In this document: positions 60,600 through 64,000 of the stretch, one piece after another
Layout: each line of letters starts with the position of its first letter
How positions within the stretch are numbered: position 1 is the stretch's first letter
NCBI RefSeq assembly: GCF_024166365.1
Contig: NC_064835.1
Coordinates: 62,972,607 to 63,036,606 of the forward strand
DNA length: 64,000 nt
From: Elephas maximus indicus
Taxonomy: Eukaryota; Chordata; Mammalia; Proboscidea; Elephantidae
Direction: 5' to 3'
Made by a program: the position numbers and the translations under genes
Notes under the pieces: model-generated
The model's input: the letters and a program-made list of their open reading frames with translations, nothing else
The model's database searches: none
Told to the model about the DNA's origin: nothing

Positions 60600-63500
60600 T
60601 TAAAATTACACCTTAGAGGAAGGGTTACAGAACAAACTAGCTTCACCTTAATCAGTTATATACATGTTGTTTTATGACATTGGTTAACAATTCCACGACA
60701 TGTCAGCACTCTCCCTTTTCAACCCTGGTTTCCCTATTACCGGCTTTCCTGCCCCCCTCCTGCCTTCTAGACCTTGACCCTAGACTGCTGTATAAATGCT
60801 TTGTATAAATGCCCTTTATTATGTTGAGGAATTTCCTTTCTATTCCTATTTTGCTGAGAGTTTCTACCGTGAATGGGCATTGGACTCTGTCAGATGCCTT
60901 TTCTGCATCAATTGATAAGATCATGTGGTTCTTGTCTTTTTATTTATGTGATGGATTACATTGACTGCTTTTCTAATGTTGAACCATCCCTGCATACCTG
61001 GTATGAATCATGCTTGGACATGTGAATTATTATTATTTTTTTTTTACATTGTTGAATTCTACTGGCTAGAATTTTGTTGAGGATTTTTGCATCTATGTTC
61101 TTGAGGAGTATTGGTCTGTAATTTTTTTCTGGTGTTTTTTACCTGGTTTTGGTATCAGGGTTATGCTGGCTTCATAGAATGAGTTTGGGAGTATTCTGTC
61201 CTTTTTATGCTCCGAAATACCTTTAGTAGTAGTGGCGTTAACTCTTCTCTGACATTTTGGTAGAATTCTCTAGTGAAGCCATCAGGACCAGGGCTTTTTT
61301 GTTGTTGGGAGTTTTTTAATTATCTTTTCAATCTCGTCTTTTGTTATAGGTTTTTTAGTTGTTCTACCTCTGTTTGTGTTAGTTTAGGTAGATAGTGAGT
61401 TTCTAGACATTTTTGCATTTCCTCTAGATTTTCAAATTTGTTGGAGTACAGTTTTTCATAGTATTCTGTTGTGATTCTTTTAATTTCATTTGGGTCTGTT
61501 GTGATATCGCCCATCTCATTTCTTATTTGGGTTATTCACTTCCTCTCCTGTTTTTCTTTTGTCAGTTTGGCCAATGATTTCTCGATTTTGTTGATTTATT
61601 CGAAGAAACAGCTTTTGGTTTTGTTAACTCTTTCGGTTGTTTTTCTGTTCTCTATTTCATTTAATTCTGCTCTAATTTTTATTATTTGCTTTCTTCTGGT
61701 GCCCGTGGGTTCCTTTGCTGCTCTCTTTCTATTTGTTCGAGTTGTAAGTTTCATGCTTTGATTTTGGCCCTTTCTTCTTTTTGGATATGTGCATTTATTG
61801 CTATAAAATGATCTCTGAGCACTGCTTTTGCTGCGTCCCAAAGGTTCTGGTAGGATTTGTTTTCATTTTCATTTGATTCTGTGAATTTCTTTGTTGTGTC
61901 CTTAATTTCTTCTCTAACCCAGTCATTTTTGAGGAAGGTGTTGTTCAGTTTCCCTATGTTTGATTTTTTTCTCTTGCTTTTTCTGTTGTTGATTTCCACT
62001 TTTTTGGCTTTATGGTCAGAAAGATGCTTTGTAATATTTCAATGCTTTGGATTCTGTTAAGGCTTGCTTTTTGGCCTAATCTGTGGTCTGTTCTGGAGAA
62101 TGTTCCATTGCATTGGAAAAGAAAGTATACTTAGCTGCAGTTGGGTGAAGTGTTTTGTACATGTCTATGAGATCAAGTTGATTGATTGTGGCATTTAGAT
62201 CTTCCATGTCTTTATTGAGCTTCTTTCTGGATGTTCTTTCCATCGAAAGTGGTGTGTTGGTCTCCTACTATTATTGTGGAGCTGTCTGTCTATCTTTTCA
62301 ATGCTGTTAAGAGTTTATTTTATACATTTTGGAGCCCTGTTGTTGGGGGGCATAAATATTCATTATGGTTATGTCATCCTGGTGTATTGTCCCTTTAATC
62401 GTTATATAGCATCCTTCCTTATCCATTGTGGTGGATTTTACTTTAAAGTCTATTTTGTCAGAAATTAATATTGCCACTCCTGCTCTTTTTTGACCATTAT
62501 TTGCTTGATATATTTTTTTCCATCCTTTGAGTTTTAGTTTGTTTGTGTCTTTGAGTCTAAGGGGTGTCTCTTGTAGCAGCATATAGAAGGATCATGTTTC
62601 TTTATCCATTCTGCCACTCTCTGTCTCTTTATTGGTGTGTTTAATCCATTTACATTCAGTGCAATTATTGACAGGTATGAGTTTCATGCTGTCATTTTGG
62701 TGTCTATTTTCTTGCATGTTGTTGACAGATTCTTCCACTTTATTTTCTGTGCTGAGTTGTTTTTCTTTATGTATTTTCTTTGCATCATTTTCAATGTTAT
62801 TGATTTCGTATTTGCTGAGTGTTTATATTTTACTTGTTTTTTGTTTTGATGTGTAGGATTGTTAGTTTCCTTTGTGGTTACCTTTAGTATTTACCCCTGT
62901 TTTTCTAAGTTTAAACTCTTCTATTTCTTTATATCACCTTGACATCCTTTCCATATGAAAGATCTGTGACTACATTTTTTAGCCCTCTTTTTTGTTTTAA
63001 TGTTATTTTCTTTTACATATTGTCATCTCTGTTTCCCTATTTTTGGTGTTTTAGCTTTGATTTATTTTTGTGATTTTCCTATCTGGGTCGATATCTGGTT
63101 TCTGTGTCCTGTGTTCTAGTCTTGAGTTTTTATCTGATGTTATTGATTTTCTAACTGGAGGACTGTCTTTAGTATTTCTTGTCATTTTGGTTTGGTTTTT
63201 GCAAGTTCCCTAGACTTCTGTTTATCTGGAAATGCCCCAATTTTGCCATCATATTTGAGAGACAGTTTTGCTGGATATATAATTCTTGGGTGGCAATTTT
63301 TTTTTCTTTCAAGGTGTTATATATGTCATCCCGTTGCCTTCTTGCCTGCATGGTTTCTGCTGAGTAGTCTGAGCTTAGTCTTACTGACTCTTCTTTGTAG
63401 GTGACTTTTGTTGATCCTTAGCCACTCTTAAAGTTCTCTCTTTATCTTTGGTTTTGGCAAGCTTGATAATAATATGTCTTGGTGGCTTTCTTTTGGGATC

Positions 63501-64000
63501 TACTTTCTGTGGGGTTTGATGAGCATCTTGGATAGGTATCTTCTCATCTTTCATGATATCAGGGAAGTTTTCTGCCAACAAATCTTCAACAATTCTCTCT
63601 ATATTTTCTGCTGTCCCCCACCCCCCCATTCTGGTACTGCAATCACTTGTAGGTTATTTCTCTTAATGCAGTCACACAAAGTTCTTAGGGTTTCTTCATT
63701 TTTTAATTCTTTTATCTGATATTTCCTCAAATAAGTTGGTGTCAAGTGCTTTATCTTCAGTCTCACTAATTCTGACTGCTGTTGCCTCAATTTTGCTCCT
63801 CTGACTATAAAAAAAAAAAATAGAGTTGTCTAATTCCGAAATTTTATTGTTAATATTCTGGATTTCTGTATGGCTTCTTACAGCCTGTTAAATTTGTCAT
63901 TATGCTCTTCTGTAATCATCTTACATTCCTCTAATGCTATGTCTGCATTCCTTGGCTTATTCTGCATTTTGCCTGATCTCCTTCCTGGTCTCTTGAAGAG
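60600..64000 (-). mobile_element. L1 LINE with internal deletion, running off the right edge
   Basis: Antisense L1. From right to left it contains ORF1-like parts at 63169-63790 (KIKHLTPTYLRKYQIKEL, then ARRQRDDIYNTLKEKK), the ORF2 endonuclease start at 62307-62582 (LLQETPLRLKDTNKLKLKGW, GVAILISDKIDFK), and the linker and reverse transcriptase start down to about 60805 ([27 protein letters not shown]). It then jumps straight to a 3' UTR at 60600-60795. The catalytic palm and everything after it are deleted. Many stops are present. Confidence 0.88.

Overview
This window is nuclear DNA from a placental mammal, and its repeats point to Afrotheria, most likely an elephant or close paenungulate. 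The evidence is about twenty tRNA-derived SINEs of AfroSINE type, three copies of an RTE/BovB-type LINE of the kind known from elephants (RTE1_LA-like), and several L1 3' ends sharing one lineage-specific 3' UTR. I cannot separate African from Asian elephant by eye.

Two protein-coding genes are certain, both on the minus strand. EMX1 is a homeobox transcription factor of the dorsal forebrain. Its first two coding exons lie at 9517-9940 (or up to 10039 from an upstream start) and 3690-3874. Exon 3, carrying the rest of the homeodomain recognition helix, is not here and should lie beyond the left edge. SPR (sepiapterin reductase, tetrahydrobiopterin synthesis) is complete in three exons: 50209-50530, 49332-49622 and 46658-46848. 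All splice sites are GT-AG and the phases agree, giving 267 codons plus stop. SPR lying upstream of EMX1 in the same orientation matches the human 2p13 order. The two genes have unrelated jobs and no sign of co-regulation.

Layout: 1-3689 is EMX1 intron 2, with an L1 tail, AfroSINEs, a MIR and an AT-rich candidate regulatory block. 3690-9940 is EMX1 exon 2, intron 1 and exon 1. Roughly 8.8-12.4 kb is a large CpG island with the promoter. 12.5-46 kb is intergenic. Its 15-39 kb part is dense with LINE and SINE insertions, including a clear three-level nest at 27.6-30.9 kb, while 39-43.5 kb is largely unique. 46.0-50.7 kb is SPR. 51.7-64 kb is again mostly LINE: an interrupted L1, a full-length RTE with target-site duplication, further SINEs and a long antisense L1 running off the right edge.

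I found no RNA gene, CRISPR array or new multi-gene system. The most informative signals are the retrotransposition histories that can be read from target-site duplications, the shared RTE/SINE tails, and a few non-coding blocks rich in homeodomain-type sites near EMX1. All other long open frames are either transposon remnants or GC-rich shadows of the two genes.
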